Positions 34,639 to 42,450 of a stretch of 64,000 nucleotides of DNA are shown one piece after another. A program made the translations under genes and the position numbers. Source of the DNA: Mesorhizobium sp. B4-1-4 (GTDB lineage Bacteria > Pseudomonadota > Alphaproteobacteria > Rhizobiales > Rhizobiaceae); NCBI RefSeq assembly GCF_006439395.2, contig NZ_CP083950.1:3844001-3908000 (forward strand), given 5' to 3'. The notes beneath the pieces are model-generated. The model was not told the origin of the DNA, ran no database searches, and saw only the letters and a list, made by a program, of their open reading frames with translations. The number at the start of each line of letters is the position of its first letter. Within the stretch, counting starts at the first letter, position 1.

Positions 34639-35427
34639 ATGAAAGCACTCGCCATTGCCGCCACCGGCATGAATGCCCAGCAGACAAATCTGGAAGTCAT
34701 CGCCAACAACATCGCCAACATCAACACCACCGGCTACAAGCGGGCGCGAGCCGAATTCTCGGACCTGCTCTACCAGGTCGACCGCACGCAAGGCGTGCCC
34801 AACCGCTCCAACGCCTCGCTGGTGCCGGAGGGCGTTTCGATCGGCCTCGGCGTCAAGACGACCGCGGTGCGCAACGTCCACACACAGGGCGAACTGACCA
34901 GCACCGGCAACAGTTTCGACATGGCGCTCACCGGCCGCGGCTGGTTTCAGATCGAGGGCGCAGATGGCGGCACGCTCTATACCCGCGCCGGTGCCTTCAA
35001 CACCAACGCCACCGGTCAGCTGGTGACCGCGGACGGCGCCAGTGTCATCCCGGCCATCACCGTGCCGGTCAACGCCGTCGAAGTCATCGTCAACAAGACC
35101 GGCCAGGTCTTCGCCCGTATCGACGGCCAGACCAACCTGCAGACGCTCGGCCAGCTCCAGATCGTCAACTTCGCCAACGAGGCGGGGCTGGCGCCGCTCG
35201 GCGACAATCTGTTCCAGGAAACGACGGCGTCAGGCCCGGCCAATGTCGGCGTGCCCGGCGACCCCGGCTTCGCCACCGTCCAGCAAGGTTATCTCGAGGC
35301 TTCCAACGTCGACCCGGTCAAGGAAATCACCGAACTGATCTCGGCGCAGCGCGCCTATGAAATGAACTCCAAGGTCATCCAGGCCGCCGACGACATGGCC
35401 TCGGTTGTCTCCAAGAACATCAGGTAA
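34639..35427 (+). CDS. flgG: FlgG, distal rod protein
   Basis: 262 residues, the usual FlgG length. The rod motif is LEVIANNIANINTTGYKRAR; GNSFDMALTGRGWFQIE lies in the centre; the C-terminal VDPVKEITELISAQRAYEMN is diagnostic. A GAGGAG ribosome site precedes the ATG. It follows fliE by 11 bases. Confidence 0.96.
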   Translation: MKALAIAATGMNAQQTNLEVIANNIANINTTGYKRARAEFSDLLYQVDRTQGVPNRSNASLVPEGVSIGLGVKTTAVRNVHTQGELTSTGNSFDMALTGRGWFQIEGADGGTLYTRAGAFNTNATGQLVTADGASVIPAITVPVNAVEVIVNKTGQVFARIDGQTNLQTLGQLQIVNFANEAGLAPLGDNLFQETTASGPANVGVPGDPGFATVQQGYLEASNVDPVKEITELISAQRAYEMNSKVIQAADDMASVVSKNIR

Positions 35428-35433
35428 CGGACG

Positions 35434-35970
35434 ATGGCCATGCCGATCTCCTGCTCCGCACTCCGCCGCGCCGCGCTTGCCTTTGCGTTGGTGGTCGGTG
35501 GTTTGCCGGCTTTCGCCCAGGAGTCGACAGGCCAGTCGACAGGCCAAGCGGCAACGCGGATCGCCAGAAGTCAGCCTGCCGGCGAGGTCGTGCTGATCCC
35601 CAACCGGGTCATCTATCCCGGCGAGACCATCGAGATCACCGCGCTGAAGCAGGTGACCCTCATCCCGGGCAAGCACAAGCCCGATGCGGTGGCAACCCGC
35701 GCCGAGGAGTTGCAGGGCAAGATCGCCAAGCGCACGCTGCTGCCCGGCCGCTACATTCCTTCGACCGCCATCCGCGAGGCCTGGCTGGTCGAACAGGGCG
35801 CCGCCGTGCAGGTCTTCTTCATCGCCGGCGGACTGACGATATCGGCGACCGCCGTGACCTTGCAGCCAGGTTCGGCCGGCGACCTCATCAAGGTTCGCAA
35901 CACCGACAGCGGCAAGATCCTTTCCGGCACTGTGATGGCCGACGGAACCATCCAGGTCAGCGCTTCATGA
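35434..35970 (+). CDS. flgA: FlgA, P-ring assembly chaperone
   Basis: 178 residues with a signal peptide ending near GLPAFAQ. The SAF/FlgA domain covers ~50-178, with IPNRVIYPGETIEITALKQV and a C-terminal VRNTDSGKILSGTVMADGT. FlgA works in the periplasm to help FlgI form the P ring. Its stop overlaps the flgI start. Confidence 0.93.
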   Translation: MAMPISCSALRRAALAFALVVGGLPAFAQESTGQSTGQAATRIARSQPAGEVVLIPNRVIYPGETIEITALKQVTLIPGKHKPDAVATRAEELQGKIAKRTLLPGRYIPSTAIREAWLVEQGAAVQVFFIAGGLTISATAVTLQPGSAGDLIKVRNTDSGKILSGTVMADGTIQVSAS

Positions 35971-37208
35971 TGCGCGCATTTACCCTTCTGCTTGCGGCTA
36001 CGCTCGGCCTGCAGCCGGCGCTGGCCGACGGCCTGACGCCCAAGGCCAAGCGCGAACTCGCCGCCAGGAATGGCGGCGTTTACGACGATCCGGAATATGA
36101 TCCGGCCACCACCACCCGCATGTTCCGCGTGTCGTCCGGGCCAAGCTCGCTGCCGCCGGGCCAGGTCGCCTCGCGCATCAAGGACATCGCCCAGTTGCAG
36201 AGTTCGCGCGACAACCAGCTCGTCGGCTACGGCCTCGTCATCGGGCTCGCCGGGTCTGGCGACAGCCTGCGCAATTCGCCGTTCACCGAGCAGTCGATCC
36301 GCGCCATGCTCGAAAATCTCGGCATCGCCACCGAGGGCGGCAGCGCGCGCGCCAAGAACGTCGCCGCCGTCATCGTCACCGCCAATATGCCCCCCTATGT
36401 GCAATCGGGCGCCCGCATCGACATCGACGTCTCCTCGATGGGCGACGCCACCTCGCTTTCAGGCGGCACGCTGATCATGACGCCGCTGAAGGCGGCGGAC
36501 GGCGAGATCTATGCCGTCGGCCAGGGCGCGGTTATCGTTTCCGGTTTCACCGCCCAGGGTCAGGCCCAGCAAGTGACGCAGGGCGTGCCAACCGCCGGCC
36601 GGGTCCCGAACGGCGCGATTGTCGAGCGGTCGGTGAAGGCCGAATTCGACGATCAGCCGACGCTGACGCTGCAATTGCGCAATCCCGATTTTTCGACCGC
36701 CATCCGTATCGCCGACGCGATCAACGATTACACCAGCCAGCGCTTTGGCATGCGCGTGGCGGCCGAGCGCGACTCCCGCACCGTCCAGATCAGGAGGCCG
36801 AAGAGCATATCGGCGGCCCGCTTCTATGCCGAGATCGAGAATCTGGTGGTCGAGTCCGACACGCCGGCCCGCGTCGTCATCGACGAGCGCACCGGCACCA
36901 TCGTCATCGGCAACGACGTCAAGATCTCGCGGGTCGCCATCAGCCACGGCACACTGACGGTGCGCATCACCGAGGCGCCGCGTGTCGTGCAGCCTGAACC
37001 CTTCTCCAAGGGTGAAACCGCCGTTGAGCCGTTCACCGCCATCGACGCCAGCCGGCCCAACGGCCGCGTCGCCGTGCTCGACGGGCCTGACCTGCAAACC
37101 CTCGTTTCCGGCCTCAACCGTCTCGGCGTCAAGCCGGACGGCATCATTGCCATCCTGCAAGGCATCAAGTCGGCCGGCGCCCTGCAAGCCGATCTGGTTC
37201 TCCAATAG
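35967..37208 (+). CDS. flgI: FlgI, flagellar P-ring protein, with an N-terminal extension
   Basis: 413 residues. A signal peptide ends near PALA-DG. The conserved body starts only at ~68 (ASRIKDIAQLQ ... NQLVGYGLVIGLAGSGDSLR), so about 47 residues (21-67) lie between the signal peptide and the usual start of mature FlgI. The remainder is a standard FlgI through KPDGIIAILQGIKSAGALQA. FlgI polymerises around the rod in the peptidoglycan layer. Overlaps flgA; three bases before motE. Confidence 0.94.
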   Translation: MMRAFTLLLAATLGLQPALADGLTPKAKRELAARNGGVYDDPEYDPATTTRMFRVSSGPSSLPPGQVASRIKDIAQLQSSRDNQLVGYGLVIGLAGSGDSLRNSPFTEQSIRAMLENLGIATEGGSARAKNVAAVIVTANMPPYVQSGARIDIDVSSMGDATSLSGGTLIMTPLKAADGEIYAVGQGAVIVSGFTAQGQAQQVTQGVPTAGRVPNGAIVERSVKAEFDDQPTLTLQLRNPDFSTAIRIADAINDYTSQRFGMRVAAERDSRTVQIRRPKSISAARFYAEIENLVVESDTPARVVIDERTGTIVIGNDVKISRVAISHGTLTVRITEAPRVVQPEPFSKGETAVEPFTAIDASRPNGRVAVLDGPDLQTLVSGLNRLGVKPDGIIAILQGIKSAGALQADLVLQ

Positions 37209-37211
37209 GCG

Positions 37212-37796
37212 ATGCCGATGATCCCTCCCCTCTCATCTCATGAAAGGCGCCGCTCCCGCACCATTCTGTTCGCGGCAGCAGCTGTCGCGGCCATGTCCTT
37301 TTCCGGCGGCGCGGACGCCGAGGACACCGTTCGCCAGGTTCTGCCCGGAGCGCAGCCCGCGATGGCGCCGCGGCAATTGACGCGGGAAAAGGCGCCTGAC
37401 CAAAGCGAGATCGAGCGCTTCTGCTCCAACATCGCCGACGCCGCCCGCGACCGCCGCTATGCCTTGCAGGCGGAAGAACTGAAGCAGCTCCAGGCCGGCA
37501 TCGACCAGCGCATGAAGGCGCTGGACGAGAAGAAGGCCGAATACGAGACGTGGCTCAAGCGGCGCGAGGTCTTCCTGGCCCGGGCAGAGGACGGCGTCGT
37601 CAAGATCTATGCCGGCATGAAGCCCGATGCCGCGGCCGAACGCCTGGCGATCGTCAACGCAGACCTGGCCGCGGCCATCCTGATGAAGCTCGATTCACGC
37701 AAGGCCAGTGTCATTCTCAACGAAATGGACCAGAAGGCGGCGGCGACGCTCACCGGCATCATGGCCAGCGCAGCCCGAAGGGTAGATCCGTCATGA
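37212..37796 (+). CDS. motE: MotE, periplasmic chaperone for MotC
   Basis: 194 residues. A hydrophobic N-terminal segment (TILFAAAAVAAMSFSGGADA) serves as signal peptide. A coiled-coil-prone middle follows (LQAEELKQLQAGIDQRMKAL). A C-terminal MgtE-N-like segment contains MKLDSRKASVILNEMDQKAA. A single Cys71 (ERFCSNIADAARD) fits the disulfide-linked dimer described for Sinorhizobium MotE, which stabilises MotC. In the same operon between flgI and flgH, as in rhizobia. Confidence 0.9.
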   Translation: MPMIPPLSSHERRRSRTILFAAAAVAAMSFSGGADAEDTVRQVLPGAQPAMAPRQLTREKAPDQSEIERFCSNIADAARDRRYALQAEELKQLQAGIDQRMKALDEKKAEYETWLKRREVFLARAEDGVVKIYAGMKPDAAAERLAIVNADLAAAILMKLDSRKASVILNEMDQKAAATLTGIMASAARRVDPS

Positions 37797-38500
37797 TCCG
37801 CAGAATGCTCATCCTGTGCGCGGTCGCAGCGCTGTCCGGCTGCGGAACCAACCTCAGGGAGGTCGGCAAGGAACCGGCGCTGTCGCCGGTCGGCTCCGGC
37901 ATCGATGGCGGCAACACCGGCTCCCTCTACAAATACCCGGAGTCGCCACGCGCACCGGTCAAGAAATTCTCGCTTTGGAACGATCGCCAGAGCCGGCTGT
38001 TCACCGATCCCCGGGCGCTGTCGCAGGGCGACATCCTGACTGTCAAGATCAGCATCAACGACCGCGCCAACTTCAAGAACCAGAACGACAGAAGCCGCAC
38101 CGCCAACCGCAAGCTCGGTTTCGACATCAGCGCGCAATGGGACAAGCTCAGCACAGCCGGCAAGGGTTCCGGCGCGCTCAACTCGGCCACGGATACAACG
38201 GCTGACGGCGAGATCAAACGATCGGAAACGCTGGAGCTCAATGTCGCGGCCATCGTCACCGACGTCCTGCCCAACGGCAATCTGATGATCACCGGTTCGC
38301 AGGAGGTACGCGTCAACGCCGAACTCAGGGTGCTGACCATCGCCGGCATCGTGCGGCCGGCCGATATCGGTGCCGAGAATACGATTCCCTACGAGCGCAT
38401 CGCCGAGGCGCGCATTTCATACGGCGGACGCGGCCGCATCACCGAGATCCAGCAGCCGGCCTACGGCCAGCAGGTTCTCGACCAGGTTCTTCCGTTCTAG
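37793..38500 (+). CDS. flgH: FlgH, flagellar L-ring lipoprotein
   Basis: 235 residues from ATG 37793, which overlaps the motE stop. The lipobox is LSGC with Cys17. Typical L-ring segments are SLWNDRQSRLFTDPRALSQG, ETLELNVAAIVTDVLPNGNL and the ending IQQPAYGQQVLDQVLPF. FlgH forms the outer-membrane bushing around the rod. Confidence 0.95.
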   Translation: MIRRMLILCAVAALSGCGTNLREVGKEPALSPVGSGIDGGNTGSLYKYPESPRAPVKKFSLWNDRQSRLFTDPRALSQGDILTVKISINDRANFKNQNDRSRTANRKLGFDISAQWDKLSTAGKGSGALNSATDTTADGEIKRSETLELNVAAIVTDVLPNGNLMITGSQEVRVNAELRVLTIAGIVRPADIGAENTIPYERIAEARISYGGRGRITEIQQPAYGQQVLDQVLPF

Positions 38501-38514
38501 GGTTGGAGAACAGC

Positions 38515-39009
38515 GTGGCCAATGTCGAACAGCTTCAGGCTCGCAAGGGACCTTCCCTTGCCGTCCAGGGCGCCATGCTGCTGGTGGTGACGGCCGCCGC
38601 CATCGGCATGGGCTGGCTGTCCGGCGGCTATCTCAAGGGCGTCGGAGGACCGGCGTCGGTTCCGGTCGCGCCGGAGAACGAGGGCAAGGCTGCCCAGCCC
38701 GCCGCCGCGCAACAGCCGGGCACGGGGCCGACGCTCGTGGCACTGGCGCCGATCACCACCAACATCGCCTCGCCTGCCGACACCTGGTTCAGGATGGAGG
38801 CATTCGTGGTCTATGACGCGCCGCAGCCGCCGGCGATGGCGGAGGACATCCAGCAGGACCTTCTGGCCTTCGTGCGCACCTTGAAGATGCACCAGATCGA
38901 AGGCGCCAGCGGTTACCAGCACCTGAAAGCCGATCTCGAGGAACGCGCCTCGATCCGCAGTCAGGGCCATGCCAAACAGGTACTCATCAGGACATTGCTG
39001 GTCGAATGA
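38515..39009 (+). CDS. fliL: FliL, flagellar stator-associated protein
   Basis: 164 residues from GTG 38515, chosen because GGAG lies six bases upstream; a TTG four codons earlier is less likely. One membrane segment (GAMLLVVTAAAIGMGWLSGG) is followed by a periplasmic FliL domain. FliL forms a ring around the stator and supports motor function. It overlaps fliP by four bases. Confidence 0.9.
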   Translation: MANVEQLQARKGPSLAVQGAMLLVVTAAAIGMGWLSGGYLKGVGGPASVPVAPENEGKAAQPAAAQQPGTGPTLVALAPITTNIASPADTWFRMEAFVVYDAPQPPAMAEDIQQDLLAFVRTLKMHQIEGASGYQHLKADLEERASIRSQGHAKQVLIRTLLVE

Positions 39010-39737
39010 GGAAATTCCTTCTTGCAGCGGCGCTGATCGGCGCTGCCACATCCGTCGCGGCGGCCCAGCAACTGGACCTCGGCGGCATTGGCAAGGCCGA
39101 TGGCACCACCGTCGGCTACATCATCCAGATGTTCGGCCTGCTGACGGTGCTGTCGGTGGCGCCGGGCCTGCTGATCATGGTGACGAGCTTCACCCGCTTC
39201 GTCATCGCTTTCTCGATCCTGCGCGCCGGCATCGGCCTGCAGTCGACGCCGGCTAACCTCATCCTCATTTCGCTGTCGCTGTTCATGACCTTCTATGTCA
39301 TGGCGCCGACCTTCGATCAGGCCTGGAACACCGGCGTCAAGCCGCTGATGGACAACCAGATCAGCCAGACCGAGGCCTTCGAGAAGATCTCGGATCCGTT
39401 CCGCACTTTCATGCTGCACAATGTGCGCGACAAGGACTTCGACCTTTTCGCCGACCTCGCCCGCGAGCGCGGCCAGACGGTCTCGCGCGACACGGTCGAC
39501 CTGCGCATCCTGGTGCCGGCCTTCATGATCTCCGAGATCCGGCGCGGCTTCGAAATCGGCTTCCTGATCGTGCTGCCTTTCCTGGTCATCGACCTGATCG
39601 TCGCCACCATCACGATGGCGATGGGCATGATGATGCTGCCGCCCACCGTGGTGTCGCTGCCATTCAAGATCCTGTTCTTCGTCCTGATCGACGGCTGGAA
39701 CCTGCTTGTCGGCAGCCTGGTGCGCTCCTTCACCTGA
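39006..39737 (+). CDS. fliP: FliP, flagellar export-gate protein
   Basis: 243 residues with a cleavable N-terminal signal and four membrane segments. Signatures: LLIMVTSFTRFVIAFSILR, then LVPAFMISEIRRGFEIGFL and the C-terminal VSLPFKILFFVLIDGWNLL. FliP forms the core of the export gate with FliQ and FliR. Last gene of the flgB-fliP operon. No clear terminator was seen in the 252 bases before the first flagellin. Confidence 0.96.
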   Translation: MRKFLLAAALIGAATSVAAAQQLDLGGIGKADGTTVGYIIQMFGLLTVLSVAPGLLIMVTSFTRFVIAFSILRAGIGLQSTPANLILISLSLFMTFYVMAPTFDQAWNTGVKPLMDNQISQTEAFEKISDPFRTFMLHNVRDKDFDLFADLARERGQTVSRDTVDLRILVPAFMISEIRRGFEIGFLIVLPFLVIDLIVATITMAMGMMMLPPTVVSLPFKILFFVLIDGWNLLVGSLVRSFT

Positions 39738-39931
39738 CTGTTTCCGTCGCACGGCCCCGGCAAAAGGCACCGTCTGCCGACAAGGGTGGGCGGTGCGGGA
39801 ACCATCATCGAATTCCCAGATTATTTTCGATTAACCGTCGGATTTAGGTCTTTGGTAGGAACTCGCCGCCATAGTCGCTCGCAGATGGCGGGTGATCTCT
39901 TTCGACGATCATTGGCATGATGCCGCTCCGT

Positions 39932-39952
39932 CATACCGGACAAGCCGGTATG
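39932..39952 (+). promoter_or_regulatory. Palindrome in the leader region of the first flagellin gene
   Basis: CATACCGG and CCGGTATG are perfect inverted repeats with a 5-base spacer, followed by a run of A. The element lies 38 bases before the flagellin ATG. If transcribed it would be a hairpin in the 5' leader; otherwise it could be an operator. Confidence 0.5.
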
Positions 39953-39989
39953 TCAAAAAAACACCTGTAAAATCAAGGTACGAGTAGCC

Positions 39990-40970
39990 ATGTCCAGCAT
40001 CATGACGAACACCGCCGCATTGACGGCGCTGCAGAGCCTCAACGCCACCAGCAAATCGCTTCAGGACACCCAGGCCCGCATCTCGACGGGCTATCGCGTC
40101 TCCCAGGCTTCCGACAACGCCGCCTACTGGTCGATCGCGACCACGATGCGCTCCGACAACCAGGCGATGTCCACCGTTTCGGACTCGCTCGGCCTCGGCG
40201 CCTCGAAGGTTGACACCGCCTACACCGGCATGAACAGTGCGATCACCACCATCAACTCGATCCAGCAGAAGCTGACCGCGTCCTACGGCCAGACCGACGC
40301 CTCCAAGGAAAAGACCCAGGTCGAAATCAAGGCGCTTCAGGATCAGTTGAAGGCCTACGCCGATGGCGCCACCTTCTCCGGCACCAACATGCTTTCGCTG
40401 TCCACCGCTTCGGGCACGGCGGCCGACGTGAAGATCGTTTCGGCCTTCAACCGCGACGCCAGCGGTGCTGTTTCGATCTCGACGATCGACGTCAACGTGG
40501 AAAGCATCAAGCTCTATGACGCCGGCGCGGCCCCGACGGCCAAGGGCATTCTGGACACGGATCGCCTCGGCGCCACCGGCGCTGCGGCAGCAGCTTCGGC
40601 CCCGACGCTCGGCGCTGCCGCAGCGGCTACCGACACCTATTCGGTCGCCAGCCTGGCCATCTTTTCGGGTGGCACGGCCGCCAGCGATAGCCAGATCTCG
40701 CAGATGATGACCGTCGTCGACGCCGCGCTCAAGGACATGACGACCGCCGCCACCAAGCTCGGCGCCGCCAAGAGCTCCATCGACCTGCAGAAGACCTTCA
40801 CGTCAAGCCTGATGGACTCCATCGACCGCGGCGTTGGTCAGCTCGTCGATGCCGACATGAACAAGGAATCGACCCGCCTCCAGGCCCTGCAGGTTCAGCA
40901 GCAGCTCGGCGTCCAGGCGCTGTCGATCGCCAACGGCTCCTCGCAGTCGATCCTGTCGCTGTTCCGCTAA
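39990..40970 (+). CDS. flaA: Flagellin (first copy)
   Basis: 326 residues. The conserved N-terminal D0/D1 region starts MSSIMTNTAALTALQSLNAT with STGYRVSQASDNAAYWSIA. A variable Ala/Thr-rich centre spans ~130-235. A conserved C-terminus contains MDSIDRGVGQLVDADMNKES and ends SSQSILSLFR. It is exported and polymerised into the filament. The gene stands alone between its own leader and a strong terminator. The flaA symbol follows rhizobial usage for the first flagellin of the cluster. Confidence 0.95.
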   Translation: MSSIMTNTAALTALQSLNATSKSLQDTQARISTGYRVSQASDNAAYWSIATTMRSDNQAMSTVSDSLGLGASKVDTAYTGMNSAITTINSIQQKLTASYGQTDASKEKTQVEIKALQDQLKAYADGATFSGTNMLSLSTASGTAADVKIVSAFNRDASGAVSISTIDVNVESIKLYDAGAAPTAKGILDTDRLGATGAAAAASAPTLGAAAAATDTYSVASLAIFSGGTAASDSQISQMMTVVDAALKDMTTAATKLGAAKSSIDLQKTFTSSLMDSIDRGVGQLVDADMNKESTRLQALQVQQQLGVQALSIANGSSQSILSLFR

Positions 40971-41002
40971 TCCACTTCGCTCAACCTTAGAGCGTAGTAA
41001 AC

Positions 41003-41034
41003 AACGGGCCGCGCCAAAAGCGCGGCCCGTTTTG
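41003..41034 (+). terminator. Rho-independent terminator after the first flagellin
   Basis: A 10-base perfect G+C stem (CGGGCCGCGC / GCGCGGCCCG, 41005-41014 and 41020-41029), extendable by two A-T pairs, has a CAAAA loop and is followed by TTTTGCGTTT. It lies 32 bases after the flagellin stop. Confidence 0.95.
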
Positions 41035-41097
41035 CGTTTGCTCCAGCCCCGCGCAACCCTCGGTCCTTAACCCTCAAAAGCGAGCCTTTAACAGGCC

Positions 41098-41127
41098 GTT
41101 AACCATAACGCGCTAGTCATGGTTAAC
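41098..41127. promoter_or_regulatory. Palindrome upstream of the second flagellin gene
   Basis: GTTAACCAT and ATGGTTAAC are perfect 9-base inverted repeats 12 bases apart. Two further TTAAC words lie just upstream (41067-41071 and 41088-41092). Located ~120 bases before the gene start, downstream of the first flagellin terminator, it is a plausible activator site. No consensus is known to me. Confidence 0.5.
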
Positions 41128-41182
41128 CAATAGCTTACAAAGGATTGGCGAATCGGCCCGTGGCCGCGACGGCAATCCATGG

Positions 41183-41198
41183 GCGAGCGAACGCTCGC
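41183..41198 (+). other. Small hairpin in the leader of the second flagellin gene
   Basis: GCGAGC and GCTCGC form a stem with a GAAC loop; a TTTTTT run follows 14 bases later (41213-41218). It lies about 50 bases before the proposed TTG start. It might influence flagellin mRNA stability or translation. Confidence 0.35.
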
Positions 41199-41247
41199 GA
41201 GGGCAATGCCGGTTTTTTGAGACCGGGTGGGAAAAGGAGCGAGTTTC

Positions 41248-42318
41248 TTGGCGAGCATCATGACAAACGCCGCGGCGTTGACCGCACTTCAAAGCCTCAA
41301 CGCCACCAACAAATCGCTCGAGCAGACACAGGCCCGAATCTCCACCGGTTACAAGGTCTCGGAGGCCTCCGACAACGCCGCCTACTGGTCGATCGCCACG
41401 ACGATGCGCTCGGACAACCAGGCGCTCTCGACTGTCCAGGATGCGCTCGGCCTCGGCGCCTCGAAGGTCGACACCGCCTACACCGGCATGAACAATGTCC
41501 TGACGACGATCGGCCAGATCAAGACCAAGCTGCTTTCCACCGTCGGCCAGGCCGACGCCGCCAAGGTAAAGACGCAGACTGAAATCACGGCGCTCCAGGC
41601 GCAGATGAAGTCCTTTGCCGATGCCGCCACCTTTTCGGGTTCGAATTTCCTTTCAGTGACGTCGAAGCAAGTCGCCGCGCCCAATGATGGCGTGCAGCCC
41701 GACGCCAAGATCGTCTCGTCCTTCAATCGCTCCTCATCCGGCGCCATTTCGCTCGGAACGATCGACATCGATGTCGAGAGCACCAAGCTGTTCGATTCCG
41801 GTCTCGCCACCGACGTCAAGAACTACGGCACGCTCGACCGCCAGACCTCGGTCTATTCCACCGCGGCCGCCCAGAGCCAGTACGATACAGCCTACGCCAC
41901 CGCGATCGCGGGCGGAGCCACGGACATCGCCGCAAACACCGCCGGCCAGGCCGCGGTGACAGGCACCCCCGCCAAGATCGACAACGTCTCCGCCTATAAT
42001 CTCGACATTACGGCGGCCGGCGTTACCGACGACATCATCACCCAGATGATCGGCAAGATCGACAAGGTGATGAGCCAGTTGACCGACTCCGCCACGATCC
42101 TCGGTTCGGCCAAGAGCTCGATCGACCTGCAGAAGACCTTCACGCAGAGCCTGATGGACTCCATCGACCGCGGCGTCGGTCAGCTCGTCGATGCCGACAT
42201 GAACAAGGAATCGACCCGCCTCCAGGCCCTGCAGGTGCAGCAGCAGCTCGGCATCCAGTCGCTGTCGATCGCCAACAGTTCCTCGCAATCGATCCTGTCG
42301 CTCTTCAAGAACGGCTAG
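41248..42318 (+). CDS. Flagellin (second copy), TTG start
   Basis: 356 residues from TTG 41248 (MASIMTNAAALTALQS). This start matches the N-terminus of the first flagellin and has AGGAG 8 bases upstream; a GTG at 41227 would add seven residues and lie before the ribosome site. Conserved N- and C-terminal domains are nearly identical to the first copy. The centre (~130-285) differs and is longer, with TAIAGGATDIAANTAGQAA. The product is a filament subunit; rhizobial filaments are commonly built from several flagellins. Confidence 0.93.
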   Translation: MASIMTNAAALTALQSLNATNKSLEQTQARISTGYKVSEASDNAAYWSIATTMRSDNQALSTVQDALGLGASKVDTAYTGMNNVLTTIGQIKTKLLSTVGQADAAKVKTQTEITALQAQMKSFADAATFSGSNFLSVTSKQVAAPNDGVQPDAKIVSSFNRSSSGAISLGTIDIDVESTKLFDSGLATDVKNYGTLDRQTSVYSTAAAQSQYDTAYATAIAGGATDIAANTAGQAAVTGTPAKIDNVSAYNLDITAAGVTDDIITQMIGKIDKVMSQLTDSATILGSAKSSIDLQKTFTQSLMDSIDRGVGQLVDADMNKESTRLQALQVQQQLGIQSLSIANSSSQSILSLFKNG

Positions 42319-42358
42319 TTCCGCCGTAGCTGGCGGATACTTCCATTTCCAATTCAAG

Positions 42359-42387
42359 GGGCCGCGCCGCAAGCGCGGCCCGATTTC
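42359..42387 (+). terminator. Terminator-like hairpin after the second flagellin
   Basis: GGGCCGCGC and GCGCGGCCC form a perfect 9-base stem with a CGCAA loop, followed by GATTTCATTTTC. It is nearly the same stem as the first flagellin terminator, suggesting the whole flagellin-plus-terminator unit was duplicated. Confidence 0.85.
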
Positions 42388-42450
42388 ATTTTCGCACAAG
42401 CTTCGGAGGCTAGTGTTCCGGCGGACAGTCATGCTGGGAGTCGCTAAATC

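Noticed and set aside
34724..34745. Repeated ANNIANxxTTGYKR-coding segments in flgG, flgE, flgF and flgB as a DNA repeat
   Set aside because: This is the shared axial-protein motif, not a recent DNA repeat.
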